Positions 1 to 8,531 of a stretch of 64,000 nt of DNA are shown piece by piece (within the stretch, counting starts at the first letter, position 1; every line of letters begins with the position of its first letter). The notes beneath the pieces were generated by a model. The model was given only the letters and a program-made list of their open reading frames with translations, had not been told where the DNA came from and ran no database searches. The stretch is taken from the NCBI RefSeq assembly GCF_000420845.1, contig NZ_ATVS01000021.1, positions 1 through 64,000 of the forward strand. The letters run 5' to 3'. This DNA comes from Butyrivibrio sp. AE3009. GTDB lineage: Bacteria; Bacillota; Clostridia; Lachnospirales; Lachnospiraceae. Made by a program: the position numbers and the translations under genes.

Positions 1-219
1 CCGCTGGTGTATCAGCTGCATCGCCAGATGCATAAGGCTGGGTAGCCACGTCCGGAAGGGATAAACGCTGAAGGCATCTAAGCGTGAAGCCCCCCTCAAG
101 ATGAGATATCCCATGCGCAAGCAGTAAGACCCCTTAGAGAGTATGAGGTTAGATAGGCACAAGGTGTAAGCACGGTAACGTGTTCAGCTGATGTGTACTA
201 ATAGGTCGAGGGCTTATCC
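1..219 (+). rRNA. 23S ribosomal RNA, 3' end (partial)
   Basis: The first 219 bases match the conserved 3' terminal part of bacterial 23S rRNA, including the stretches GGTAGCCACGTCCGGAAGGG, GGCATCTAAG and GTACTAATAGGTCGAGGGCT. The gene enters from outside the window, so only domain VI is present. The exact 3' end was placed by similarity to known 23S ends and may be off by a few bases. A 5S rRNA gene, normally 50-150 bp downstream, is not seen before the terminator at 357-386, so this operon either lacks a 3' 5S or carries it elsewhere. Confidence 0.95.
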
Positions 220-356
220 AACGAATAGTTGGTATAGGAACAAAGGGAAAATGGATTTAAGATAGTTCAGTGTTCGGTTTTGAAGGTACAAAACCACATA
301 AACAAGCAAAATTAAACGAAATACTAAATATATAAAAAACTTATAAATGAAATCTT

Positions 357-386
357 AAAAGACGGTCAAATGCCCGTCTTTTTTGT
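357..386 (+). terminator. Intrinsic terminator of the rRNA operon
   Basis: A stem AAGACGG/CCGTCTT (359-365 with 374-380) with an 8-base loop is followed by a T-rich run. It lies about 140 bp after the 23S end and before the cheV promoter, so it most likely ends the rRNA transcript. The interval 220-356 holds no gene that I can see. Confidence 0.85.
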
Positions 387-413
387 TTTTTTATATTTAT
401 TTTGACTAAAACG

Positions 414-422
414 TGCTATACT
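414..422 (+). promoter_or_regulatory. Extended -10 promoter of cheV
   Basis: TG-C-TATACT is an extended -10 element about 75 bp upstream of the cheV start. No good -35 is visible at 17 bp spacing, as is usual for extended -10 promoters. The surrounding 12-mer CGTGCTATACTT occurs again at 58744-58755 upstream of the TPR gene. Confidence 0.45.
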
Positions 423-497
423 TAAAAAGGAAATTTAAACAATTTTCAATCGGTTTTATGTTAATAATTTTTTCTTTTTAAGGCGCGAGGTGAACGA

Positions 498-1403
498 ATG
501 GAATCAAAAATCCTGCTTGAAAGTGGTAATAACGAACTTGAAGTCCTTGAATTTAAAATCGATGACCATTGCTATGGAATTAACGTAGCAAAGATTAAGG
601 AAATTATTGTGTATCAGGAAGTAACACCGGTACCTAATGCTCATCCCAGCATAGAGGGAATATTTATGCCCCGTGATACGATGATCACAGCCATTGACCT
701 TAGAAACTGCCTGCAGCGAGGCGCATCCAAGGCCGGTGGACTATTCATTATCACCAATTTCAATAAGCTTGATATTGCATTCCACGTTGACTCTGTTGTA
801 GGTATTCACAGAGTATCCTGGGCAGATATCATCAAGCCCAATGCAACGATTTCCAAGGCTGAGGAGAGTATCTCAACAGGTATCATCAAGTTTGAGAATC
901 AGCTGATCATCATTCTCGACTTTGAGAAAATCGTATCTGATATTAATCCCAATACGGGTCTTAATATGGATGCTCTTTCCGACATCGGACCCAGACCTCG
1001 TAATGAGGTTCCGATTGTTCTTGCAGAGGATTCACAGCTGCTTAATAAGCTCATTGTAGATTCTCTTAACAAGGCGGGCTATAATAATGTGAGACATTTT
1101 GAAAACGGTAAGCTTGCATACGATTACATCAAGGCTTGCAAGGACAGAAACGAGCTTGGCAATATCAAATGTATTATCACTGATATCGAGATGCCTATTA
1201 TGGACGGCCACAGACTTACCAAACTGGTAAAGAGTGACGATGCCACCAAGGATATTCCTCTTATCATATTCTCATCACTTGTTAATGAGGAAATGAGAAG
1301 AAAAGGAGAATCTCTTGGAGCCGACAGACAGTTGTCCAAGCCGGAAATCGGAAATCTCGTATCTGTAATTGATGAACTTGTAAATGCTTCAAGTGCAGGC
1401 TAA
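498..1403 (+). CDS. cheV: Chemotaxis coupling protein CheV (CheW domain plus receiver)
   Basis: The 301-residue product has a CheW-like domain (about residues 13-150), which docks to chemoreceptors and CheA, fused to a response-regulator receiver (about 172-295). Receiver landmarks are the acidic pair E177/D178, the phospho-acceptor D229 in TDIEMPIMDG and the lysine of LSKPE. CheV proteins couple receptors to the CheA kinase in the cytoplasm and tune adaptation through CheA-dependent phosphorylation. The length is typical. The ATG at 498 follows a GAGGTGA ribosome site. No other chemotaxis or flagellar gene lies nearby, so this is an isolated cheV, as is common in Clostridia. The identification is firm. 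Confidence 0.93.
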   Translation: MESKILLESGNNELEVLEFKIDDHCYGINVAKIKEIIVYQEVTPVPNAHPSIEGIFMPRDTMITAIDLRNCLQRGASKAGGLFIITNFNKLDIAFHVDSVVGIHRVSWADIIKPNATISKAEESISTGIIKFENQLIIILDFEKIVSDINPNTGLNMDALSDIGPRPRNEVPIVLAEDSQLLNKLIVDSLNKAGYNNVRHFENGKLAYDYIKACKDRNELGNIKCIITDIEMPIMDGHRLTKLVKSDDATKDIPLIIFSSLVNEEMRRKGESLGADRQLSKPEIGNLVSVIDELVNASSAG

Positions 1404-1419
1404 TACTAACTGACTGAAA

Positions 1420-1482
1420 CTCCCTTTGTTGGCTCAGTTATGAAACGTGTTTTCAGTGACTGTCTCAATGAAGGGAGATTTT
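1420..1482 (+). terminator. Long hairpin, probable terminator or attenuator after cheV
   Basis: CTCCCTT (1420-1426) pairs with AAGGGAG (1471-1477), and ATTTTTAAATT follows. An alternative stem TGAAAC...GTTTTCA lies in the same interval, so two mutually exclusive folds are possible. The hairpin sits just upstream of the ribosome site of the next gene. It could end the cheV transcript or modulate read-through. Confidence 0.5.
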
Positions 1483-1505
1483 TAAATTAAGGAGTAGTGA
1501 CAGCT

Positions 1506-2324
1506 ATGGCACAGGCGCTTAAGGAAATGTTACAGGACTCAGACCTTTGCATTATAGGCATAGGTGATGAGTGGAATTGGGTAAAAAAGGGGATGAGATC
1601 CGATTCCAGATACAAAAAGATCTTAGAGTATTGTGATAATGAGGGTAATCAGTGGCTTCTACCTATCGTAGAATATGAATACGCCTATTACAATATCGAT
1701 AATAAGGTAGCAGATGCTTACAGGGGACTTCGTAAGCTTGTTGGAGATAAGAAGCATTTTATCGTAAGCGACATTTTTCTTCAGGATGCACTTTTATTTG
1801 GTTTTGACTATGAAAGAGCAGTTTATCCTTGCGGTAATTTTATGTTCCTTCAGACCAATGATGAATCCGATGGACTTTTAAATGCAGAGAAGACTGAGGA
1901 ATTCAGAGAAGTGGTAGATAAGATACATTCGATCATCACTGAGCATGACGGTTACTGGCAGGAAGGAATTACTTTTGCCAAAACTTTCAGAGATGGGAAA
2001 GAATGGTATCTTAATCAGAAAAGACCTGAATATAAAAAGATAAAATATAATGAAGCTCCCTATAAAGACGGCTGGGATAAGTATCTGAAGTATCTTACAG
2101 GAACCGTTAATGCAAAACTTCTTTTACTGGAATTGGGAGTAGGTCTTGATTATCCAACTGTTGTACGATGGCCCTTTGAAAAGGTCGTTTTTATGAATGA
2201 AAAAGCACATCTTGTGAGAGTTCACGAGAGGCTCTATCATCATACTCCGGAAATTGCAGACAGAACAGATTCGATAAAGATGAATTCGGTTGATTATATT
2301 TTGCAGGAGTGTAATGGACTATGA
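1506..2324 (+). CDS. Degenerate sirtuin-like (SIR2-fold) protein
   Basis: This is a soluble product of 272 residues with no signal peptide. The N-terminal CIIGIGDEWN stretch sits where sirtuins carry the glycine-rich NAD motif. Residues about 85-115 (FIVSDIFLQDALLFGFDYER onward) align by eye with the TTNVDHxFQKAGFD segment of SirTM-type sirtuins. The C-terminal LLLLELGVGLDYPTVVRWPF resembles the closing Rossmann strand. The catalytic Asn/His positions and zinc cysteines are not conserved, so deacetylase or ADP-ribosyltransferase activity is doubtful. ATG 1506 is preferred over GTG 1497 because the AAGGAG site lies 11 bp before it but only 2 bp before the GTG. The stop overlaps the next gene by 4 bp, implying translational coupling. 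The family assignment is inference. Confidence 0.55.
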   Translation: MAQALKEMLQDSDLCIIGIGDEWNWVKKGMRSDSRYKKILEYCDNEGNQWLLPIVEYEYAYYNIDNKVADAYRGLRKLVGDKKHFIVSDIFLQDALLFGFDYERAVYPCGNFMFLQTNDESDGLLNAEKTEEFREVVDKIHSIITEHDGYWQEGITFAKTFRDGKEWYLNQKRPEYKKIKYNEAPYKDGWDKYLKYLTGTVNAKLLLLELGVGLDYPTVVRWPFEKVVFMNEKAHLVRVHERLYHHTPEIADRTDSIKMNSVDYILQECNGL

Positions 2325-4966
2325 CTAACGAAGAGTATCTTGATAGTCTGTTGAACAACGTGCAATCGAATAATAAAGATCCCAAATCTGCCCTTAATAG
2401 GATGTCTACTAAGGGGTCTTCTGATGCGCCGTCACAGGCTGCAGATGAGGAAATGGCAAGTCTGGTGCAAAACTCCAATGGCAATGAGGATCTGAATGAG
2501 ATAGGAAGCCTTCTTAACAAGCTTGAAGATGGAGAGTTTGTTGATGGAAAGATGGCTGACCTTCTTGATGAGATTGAATCGCTGACAGATGTGGGTATTC
2601 CTAAATTTACTGTGGGCAACGAGCCTTCACACCTGGATGTAAGGGATCCCGAAGAGATAGCTCTTGATGAAGCAATAGCTGATGCTGAAAGAATGGACGC
2701 TGAGATACAGAGTGGCAAATTCGCAGATCAGTCTTTTTCTGATGCCGCTGAGAATGCTCCATCTGAGGGTGGAGAGACATCAATGGAGGATATTATACCT
2801 CCGGCGGCTAAACCTCTGGTTGATATTGAAGATGGCGACGACGCCCTTATGGAAATGGCTCCGGAAGTTATTATACCGGAAGATAACGCAGCATCCATAA
2901 GTAAAGATATTGATTCTGACGCCGGACAGACGCCGGAAGAGATCTTGACGGATCTTTTGGACGATATGCCGGGAGATAATCTCTCTGACCCTGAAATGGG
3001 ACAGGCGCAGGATAGTTTAAGTGATGTTCTTGACAATATTCAGGACGAAGAGCCTATGTCGGGAGAGGAATCACTTGGAGATCTGGCTTCATTGGCGGAT
3101 CTTGATATTAATGAATTAAGTCCCGAGTCTCTTGAACAGGCAATGGATGAAGGTATTATTCCTGAAGAAGAGGCTCCTGAGGCAGAGGTTCAAGAAGCAC
3201 CGGCTGAGAGCATACCTGACGCGGATATGTCTATTACTGAGGAAGTTCCTGCTGAGGATACTCCTGTGCCCGATACGGTCGCTGATGATCAGGTAGAAAG
3301 CCTGGATGATATTATGGCGGGAATGGCTGAGCTTGGACTTGATATGGGAGAAGATGCTGCAAACGAGGCCGCTCCTGACGGAACAAGCGCTGAGGAAGGA
3401 GCTGTCCCTGATGCGGGAGAAGTATCCGATGAAGCTATTCTTGATGATATGGCGCTTGATGAGCTAACACTTGATGACATGTCAATGGATGATTTGGCTG
3501 AGGAACCTGCTGCTGATGCCGCGGGTGAAGAGGCACAGATTCCTTCTGAGGGAACTGAGGATGCCGGTCTTGGCGATGATATAGGATTTACCTTTGATGG
3601 CGGCGATCCTACTACTGAAAACGGCGGAGAGGCTGCGGAGGAAGATGATTTCAACCTGGAATCCATGGAGAAAGAGCTTAACGAGCTGGATGCAGGTACT
3701 TCCAAAGCAACAGATCCACCTGATGAAGGTTTGTCTTTGGATGATGTGTCAGCCGACTTTAATTTAAATGACCTGGAAGCAAGTCTCGATGATCTCCTTA
3801 GCGGAGAGGAAGGCAGCGGTTCTGCTGAAGGAGAAGTTGCTGAGGTTCAGGACGGAGAAACAGATAATACGCAGGCAGCCGAGGAGGGCTCCGGAGATAC
3901 AGCAATGCCTGATCTGGACGCTCTTATGAACAGCCTTGCGAGCGATGATATTGAGGATCTTGAGAATGAAGCTGCGCGTGAGGGAGCATCTGACGCCGGG
4001 GATGGCCAGGAAGAAGATGTGCCCAAAGAAGATATTCTGGATGCACTGACAGAGGATGGCTTCGGAGATCTTGGAACCGAACCTTCCCTTGAGGATCTTG
4101 CAGCTATACCGGAATCGGCCGGAGGTACAGGCAAAGATGCTCCGGAAGATAAAAAAGGAAAGAAAAAGAAAAAAGGCGGTTTAAAAGCGCTTCTTGCAAG
4201 CATATTCACCGCTCTTACAAGAGAAGACGAGGAGATAGCTCCTAATGGAGAACTGGCCAGTCTTACCGATGAAAACCAGCAGGTTCTGAATGAACTTGGT
4301 GATGAGAAGCCTAAGAAAGAAAAAAAGAAAAAAGAAAAGAAGCCAAAGAAAGAAAAGCCAAAGAAGGAGCCAAAGCCCAAGAAGGAAAAGCCACCGAAGC
4401 CGAAGAAGGAGAAAAAGCCTAAACCTCCGAAGGATCCCAGCATTCCGGAAAAGGCAATATCTCCCAGAAAGGTTGCAATCTCATTCATTTTTGCAGCGAG
4501 TCTTGGAATACTGGTACTTATTCCTTCATTGGTTCTTCCCGAGAGGCTTGCTAAAGAGAGAGCTGAAAGTGCATATATTCATCAGGACTATGTAACAACC
4601 TACAAGGTTCTTCATGGAAAGGAACTGGATGAGAGGCAGACTCTTATGTATGAGCAGTCAAGGGTCCTGGCCTGGGGAGACAGATATCTGACGGCTCATG
4701 AAAACTTTGAAGCCATGAACATGAAGGAAGAGGCTCTTGATATTCTTCTTACGGCCATGAGAAACAAAGAGGATATTTTAGAAGAGGCGGCACAATTCAA
4801 TGTTGAAATTCAGATTGAGAGTGTGTATTCTAAAATAGAATCGTTGCTTTTAGAGGAGTATGGCCTTACAGAAGAGGATGTGAAGTCTATCAATTCCATC
4901 AAGAAGGACTGGGATTATACGATCAAAGTTATGGAGATTGTCGGTACATTGAAACCGGTTCAGTAA
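2321..4966 (+). CDS. Large acidic/basic single-pass membrane protein, function unknown
   Basis: The product has 881 residues. Residues 1-605 are very acidic, low in complexity and rich in D, E, A and S, with recurring short motifs such as LDDL, LDDM, LEDL and MNSLAS. A lysine cluster follows at about 610-620, then a polybasic K/P tract at about 662-714. One hydrophobic helix (about 717-738, AISFIFAASLGILVLIPSLV) precedes a folded-looking helical domain of about 140 residues. By the positive-inside rule the long acidic part is cytoplasmic and the C-terminal domain is outside. The ATGA overlap with the sirtuin-like gene implies joint translation, and cheV is nearby. I do not recognise the family. 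The architecture suggests a membrane-tethered disordered scaffold, but that is inference. Confidence 0.85.
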   Translation: MTNEEYLDSLLNNVQSNNKDPKSALNRMSTKGSSDAPSQAADEEMASLVQNSNGNEDLNEIGSLLNKLEDGEFVDGKMADLLDEIESLTDVGIPKFTVGNEPSHLDVRDPEEIALDEAIADAERMDAEIQSGKFADQSFSDAAENAPSEGGETSMEDIIPPAAKPLVDIEDGDDALMEMAPEVIIPEDNAASISKDIDSDAGQTPEEILTDLLDDMPGDNLSDPEMGQAQDSLSDVLDNIQDEEPMSGEESLGDLASLADLDINELSPESLEQAMDEGIIPEEEAPEAEVQEAPAESIPDADMSITEEVPAEDTPVPDTVADDQVESLDDIMAGMAELGLDMGEDAANEAAPDGTSAEEGAVPDAGEVSDEAILDDMALDELTLDDMSMDDLAEEPAADAAGEEAQIPSEGTEDAGLGDDIGFTFDGGDPTTENGGEAAEEDDFNLESMEKELNELDAGTSKATDPPDEGLSLDDVSADFNLNDLEASLDDLLSGEEGSGSAEGEVAEVQDGETDNTQAAEEGSGDTAMPDLDALMNSLASDDIEDLENEAAREGASDAGDGQEEDVPKEDILDALTEDGFGDLGTEPSLEDLAAIPESAGGTGKDAPEDKKGKKKKKGGLKALLASIFTALTREDEEIAPNGELASLTDENQQVLNELGDEKPKKEKKKKEKKPKKEKPKKEPKPKKEKPPKPKKEKKPKPPKDPSIPEKAISPRKVAISFIFAASLGILVLIPSLVLPERLAKERAESAYIHQDYVTTYKVLHGKELDERQTLMYEQSRVLAWGDRYLTAHENFEAMNMKEEALDILLTAMRNKEDILEEAAQFNVEIQIESVYSKIESLLLEEYGLTEEDVKSINSIKKDWDYTIKVMEIVGTLKPVQ

Positions 4967-5002
4967 AGGCGTCGATTACTAAATCAAGGGGGCCTTTGCC
5001 GA

Positions 5003-5620
5003 ATGGTTGCAATTATCGATTATGATGCAGGCAATATTAAAAGCGTCGAAAAAGCATTTGAATATCTTGGCGCGTCTACAATAGTTACCAGAGACCCGAA
5101 GGAGATTTTTTCTGCCGACAGAGTGGTACTTCCCGGGGTTGGTGCTTTTGGCGATGCCATGAGAAGATTATCGGAATATGATCTGATACCTACAATTAAA
5201 GAGGTGGTATCCAAGGAACTTCCATTTATGGGAATATGCCTGGGCCAGCAGCTTTTATTCGATTCCAGCGAGGAGGCGGATGGAGTAAGCGGCCTGGGCA
5301 TTTTGCGTGGTAAACTCTGCAGGATTCCTGAGACGGATTCTCAGGGTAATTCCTACAAGATTCCGCAGATAGGCTGGAATAGTCTTAAGTTCCCCAGACA
5401 GGGACGTCTGTTCAAGGGAATCGATCAGGATTCATATGTATATTTTGTTCATTCCTATTATCTACATGCAGAGGATAGGAATATCGTGACAGCTACCTGT
5501 GATTACAATGTTCAGGTAGATGCTTCCGTAGAGTCAGGCAATGTCTTTGCCTGTCAGTTCCATCCGGAAAAAAGCGCAGATGTTGGAATGCAGATACTTA
5601 AAAACTTCCTTGAAATCTAA
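5003..5620 (+). CDS. hisH: Imidazole glycerol phosphate synthase, glutaminase subunit HisH
   Basis: This class I glutamine amidotransferase of 205 residues hydrolyses glutamine and passes ammonia to HisF in histidine biosynthesis. The nucleophile is C79 in MGICLGQQ, and H187 and E189 of CQFHPEKS complete the triad. The oxyanion region PGVGAFG is also present. ATG 5003 follows AAGGGGG with 10 bp spacing. hisF starts 28 bp downstream, so the two subunits are made from one message. The rest of the his pathway is not in the window. Confidence 0.96.
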   Translation: MVAIIDYDAGNIKSVEKAFEYLGASTIVTRDPKEIFSADRVVLPGVGAFGDAMRRLSEYDLIPTIKEVVSKELPFMGICLGQQLLFDSSEEADGVSGLGILRGKLCRIPETDSQGNSYKIPQIGWNSLKFPRQGRLFKGIDQDSYVYFVHSYYLHAEDRNIVTATCDYNVQVDASVESGNVFACQFHPEKSADVGMQILKNFLEI

Positions 5621-5647
5621 GGACTACACCAGATATCGGAGAAAATT

Positions 5648-6409
5648 ATGCTTACTAAGAGAATTATTCCCTGCCTTGATGTGAATAACGGCAGAGTAGT
5701 TAAGGGTATAAATTTTGTTAATCTTGTTGATGCCGGGGATCCGGTGCTTGTAGGTGAGGCCTATTCCAAGGCCGGAGCAGACGAGCTTGTGTTTCTGGAT
5801 ATTACAGCATCCAACGAGAGACGTGCAACCGTTGCCGACATGGTAAGGGAGGTTGCCAGAAAAGTGTTTATTCCTTTCACTGTTGGCGGCGGTATAAGAA
5901 CCGTCGATGATGTGAGGGCTATTTTGAGAGAAGGGGCAGACAAGGTTGCTGTTAATTCAGCGGCTATTGAGAGACCGGAGCTAATTGCCGAAGCTGCAGA
6001 CAAATTCGGAAGCCAGTGCGTTGTTCTTGCCATTGACGCCAAGAGGAGAGAGGATGGAAGCGGCTGGAATATCTTTAAGTTCGGCGGAAGAATAGATATG
6101 GGTATTGATGCAGTCAAGTGGGCCAAAACGGCTGTGGATCTTGGAGCGGGAGAAATACTTCTCACCAGCATGGACTGCGACGGGACCAAGGCAGGCTATG
6201 ATATTGAGCTTACAAGAACCATCGCAGAGGCAGTTCCTGTGCCTGTTATTGCTTCAGGCGGAGCAGGAACCAAGGAGCATTTTTATGAGGCTCTTACTGA
6301 TGGTAAGGCAGATGCGGCACTGGCTGCTTCACTTTTCCACTTCAAGGAACTTGAAATCTCAGAGGTCAAGGAGTATCTCAGAGACAGAAATGTTCCTGTC
6401 AGACTATAA
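5648..6409 (+). CDS. hisF: Imidazole glycerol phosphate synthase, cyclase subunit HisF
   Basis: This (beta/alpha)8 barrel of 253 residues takes PRFAR plus ammonia to imidazole glycerol phosphate and AICAR. The catalytic aspartates are visible at position 11 ([13 protein letters not shown]) and in LAIDAKR. The phosphate-binding loops TVGGGIRT and ASGGAG are intact. Length is normal for the family. It directly follows hisH and is followed 19 bp later by ung, so it probably sits in a hisH-hisF-ung transcript. Confidence 0.97.
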   Translation: MLTKRIIPCLDVNNGRVVKGINFVNLVDAGDPVLVGEAYSKAGADELVFLDITASNERRATVADMVREVARKVFIPFTVGGGIRTVDDVRAILREGADKVAVNSAAIERPELIAEAADKFGSQCVVLAIDAKRREDGSGWNIFKFGGRIDMGIDAVKWAKTAVDLGAGEILLTSMDCDGTKAGYDIELTRTIAEAVPVPVIASGGAGTKEHFYEALTDGKADAALAASLFHFKELEISEVKEYLRDRNVPVRL

Positions 6410-6428
6410 ACGAAGAAGGTAATTCAGT

Positions 6429-7106
6429 ATGTCAATGATAACAGGAGACTGGTACGAGGCAGTAGGGGGAGAGTTCAAGAAACCCTATTATGCCCGGTTA
6501 TATAAATTTGTGAAGGAGGAATACAGCAAAAACGTAATCTATCCCCCTTCAGATGATATTTTCAATGCACTTCACCTTACACCACTTAAGGATGTGAAGG
6601 TTCTTATCCTGGGACAGGATCCATACCATGAACCCGGACAGGCCCATGGCCTGTCTTTTTCAGTATTGCCCGGCAAGGCAGATACGCCTCCTTCTCTGGT
6701 AAATATTTATAAGGAGCTTCAGGAGGACCTTGGATGTAAGGTTCCCAACAACGGATATCTTAAAAAGTGGGCAGATCAGGGAGTACTTCTTTTGAATACA
6801 GTGCTCACAGTAAGGGCTCATGCTGCCAATTCTCACAAGGGAAAAGGATGGGAGCAGTTTACCGATGCAATTATCAGGGCTGTCAATGAACAGGACAGAC
6901 CGGTGGTATATATGCTCTGGGGAAAGCCTGCTCAGATGAAAAAGAGCATGCTAAATAACCCCAAACATCTAATCCTGGAGGCACCTCATCCCAGTCCGTT
7001 GTCGGCTTACAGAGGCTTTTTTGGATGTAAACATTTCAGCAAGTGCAATGAGTTTCTTAAGGCTAACGGATTGGAGCCCATAGATTGGCAGATTGAGGAT
7101 ATTTGA
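6429..7106 (+). CDS. ung: Uracil-DNA glycosylase
   Basis: This family 1 UDG of 225 residues removes uracil from DNA and so starts base excision repair. The water-activating loop GQDPYHEPGQAHGLSFSV and the minor-groove loop HPSPLSAYRGF are complete. ATG 6429 follows GAAGAAGG with about 9 bp spacing; a second in-frame ATG four codons later is less well placed. It is close behind hisF and probably co-transcribed, with no functional link to histidine synthesis. Confidence 0.97.
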   Translation: MSMITGDWYEAVGGEFKKPYYARLYKFVKEEYSKNVIYPPSDDIFNALHLTPLKDVKVLILGQDPYHEPGQAHGLSFSVLPGKADTPPSLVNIYKELQEDLGCKVPNNGYLKKWADQGVLLLNTVLTVRAHAANSHKGKGWEQFTDAIIRAVNEQDRPVVYMLWGKPAQMKKSMLNNPKHLILEAPHPSPLSAYRGFFGCKHFSKCNEFLKANGLEPIDWQIEDI

Positions 7107-7161
7107 GGATTTATACAATTTACACTAATAATTTCGGGACATTTGTGTTAGCATAGGCATA

Positions 7162-7190
7162 TTGTCACTTGCGGTGTACCGCATTAACAT
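7162..7190 (+). promoter_or_regulatory. Promoter of lysA
   Basis: TTGTCA and TAACAT are separated by 17 bp, about 45 bp upstream of the lysA start. The -35/-10 spacer holds a small GCGG-tgta-CCGC palindrome. The leader is too short for a lysine riboswitch. Confidence 0.5.
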
Positions 7191-7238
7191 GTTAAAGTGT
7201 ATATTATTTATGTATAAGTATGCATTCAGGAGGCTATT

Positions 7239-8531
7239 ATGAAGAAACCGTTTGTAACCAAGTCTCAGATAGAAGAGATTGTTAAGAAGTACCCCACACC
7301 CTTTCATATTTATGATGAGAAGGGGATTTTAGATAATGCCAAGGCAGTATATGATGCATTTTCCTGGAACAAGGGCTTTAGAGAGTATTTCGCTGTTAAG
7401 GCTACTCCCAATCCTATTCTTATGGAGCTGCTTAAGAATGCCGGCTGCGGTTTCGACTGCTCATCCAAGACAGAGCTTATGCTCAGTAGCGCAGTTGGAG
7501 CTTCCGGAGCGGACATAATGTTTTCTTCGAATGATACACCGGCAGAGGAGTTTGCTTATGCAGACAAACTTGGCGCCATTATCAATCTTGACGACTTTAC
7601 ACATATTGAATTCCTGGAGGAAACTATTGGCAAGATTCCCGAGACAATTTCCTGCCGTTACAATCCGGGCGGAGTCTTCAAGATGAGTAACGGAATCATG
7701 GATAATCCGGGCGATTCCAAGTACGGAATGACAAGGGATCAGCTCTTTGAGGCTTTCAAGATTCTTAAATCCAAGGGAGCCAAGCACTTCGGTATTCATG
7801 CTTTCCTTGCCAGCAATACCGTTACCAACGAGTATTATCCTACGCTTGCAGGTCAGCTCTTTGAACTTGCTGTTGAACTTGAGAAGGAAACGGGTGCGGA
7901 TGTGGCCTTCATCAATCTTTCAGGCGGAGTTGGAATTCCTTATACACCTGATGCTGAGGGCAATGACATTGCTGCGATCGGTGCAGGAGTTAAGGAGCAG
8001 TATGAGAAAATCCTTGTTCCTGCAGGAATGGGAGATGTTGCCATTTATACCGAAATGGGCAGATTCATGATGGCACCTTATGGCGCACTTGTTACCAAGG
8101 CTATTCATGAGAAGCACATTTACAAGGAGTATATCGGTGTGGATGCCTGCGCTGTCAACCTTATGAGACCTGCAATGTATGGCGCATACCACCATATTAC
8201 AGTTCTGGGCAAGGAGGATGCTCCTCTTGACCATGTATATGATGTAACCGGATCTCTTTGCGAGAACAACGACAAGTTTGCTATTGAGAGACAGCTTCCC
8301 AAGATTGATATGGGAGATTACCTCTTTATCCACGATACAGGTGCTCACGGCTTTGCTATGGGATATAACTATAACGGTAAGCTTAAGAGCGCAGAGCTGC
8401 TTCTTAAGGCTGACGGAAGCGTTGAACTTATAAGAAGAGCAGAGACTCCAAGGGATTATTTTTCTACCTTTGATTGCCTCTCTGTTTTTACCAAACTGTC
8501 CAAGATTATGGATGAAGAGCGTACATCGTAA
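7239..8531 (+). CDS. lysA: Diaminopimelate decarboxylase
   Basis: This PLP-dependent fold III decarboxylase (430 residues) catalyses the last step of lysine biosynthesis, meso-diaminopimelate to lysine. The PLP-binding lysine is in YFAVKATPNP, the phosphate-binding glycines in NLSGGVGIPY, and the C-terminal substrate motif in SLCENNDKFA. The usual HIGSN and EPGR motifs are present in diverged form (HAFLASN and EMGR), which is typical of one Clostridia subgroup. A carboxynorspermidine or other amino-acid decarboxylase is possible but less likely. AGGAGG lies about 7 bp before ATG 7239. The stop codon shares one base with the next start. Confidence 0.85.
   Translation: MKKPFVTKSQIEEIVKKYPTPFHIYDEKGILDNAKAVYDAFSWNKGFREYFAVKATPNPILMELLKNAGCGFDCSSKTELMLSSAVGASGADIMFSSNDTPAEEFAYADKLGAIINLDDFTHIEFLEETIGKIPETISCRYNPGGVFKMSNGIMDNPGDSKYGMTRDQLFEAFKILKSKGAKHFGIHAFLASNTVTNEYYPTLAGQLFELAVELEKETGADVAFINLSGGVGIPYTPDAEGNDIAAIGAGVKEQYEKILVPAGMGDVAIYTEMGRFMMAPYGALVTKAIHEKHIYKEYIGVDACAVNLMRPAMYGAYHHITVLGKEDAPLDHVYDVTGSLCENNDKFAIERQLPKIDMGDYLFIHDTGAHGFAMGYNYNGKLKSAELLLKADGSVELIRRAETPRDYFSTFDCLSVFTKLSKIMDEERTS

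Noticed and set aside
3847..4488. Phe/Ser-rich antisense frame in the acidic membrane protein gene
   Set aside because: Phe and Ser runs are the complement of the Lys and Asp/Glu codons of the real gene.
7107..7238. Lysine riboswitch upstream of lysA
   Set aside because: The leader after the promoter is only about 45 nt, far too short for the lysine aptamer.
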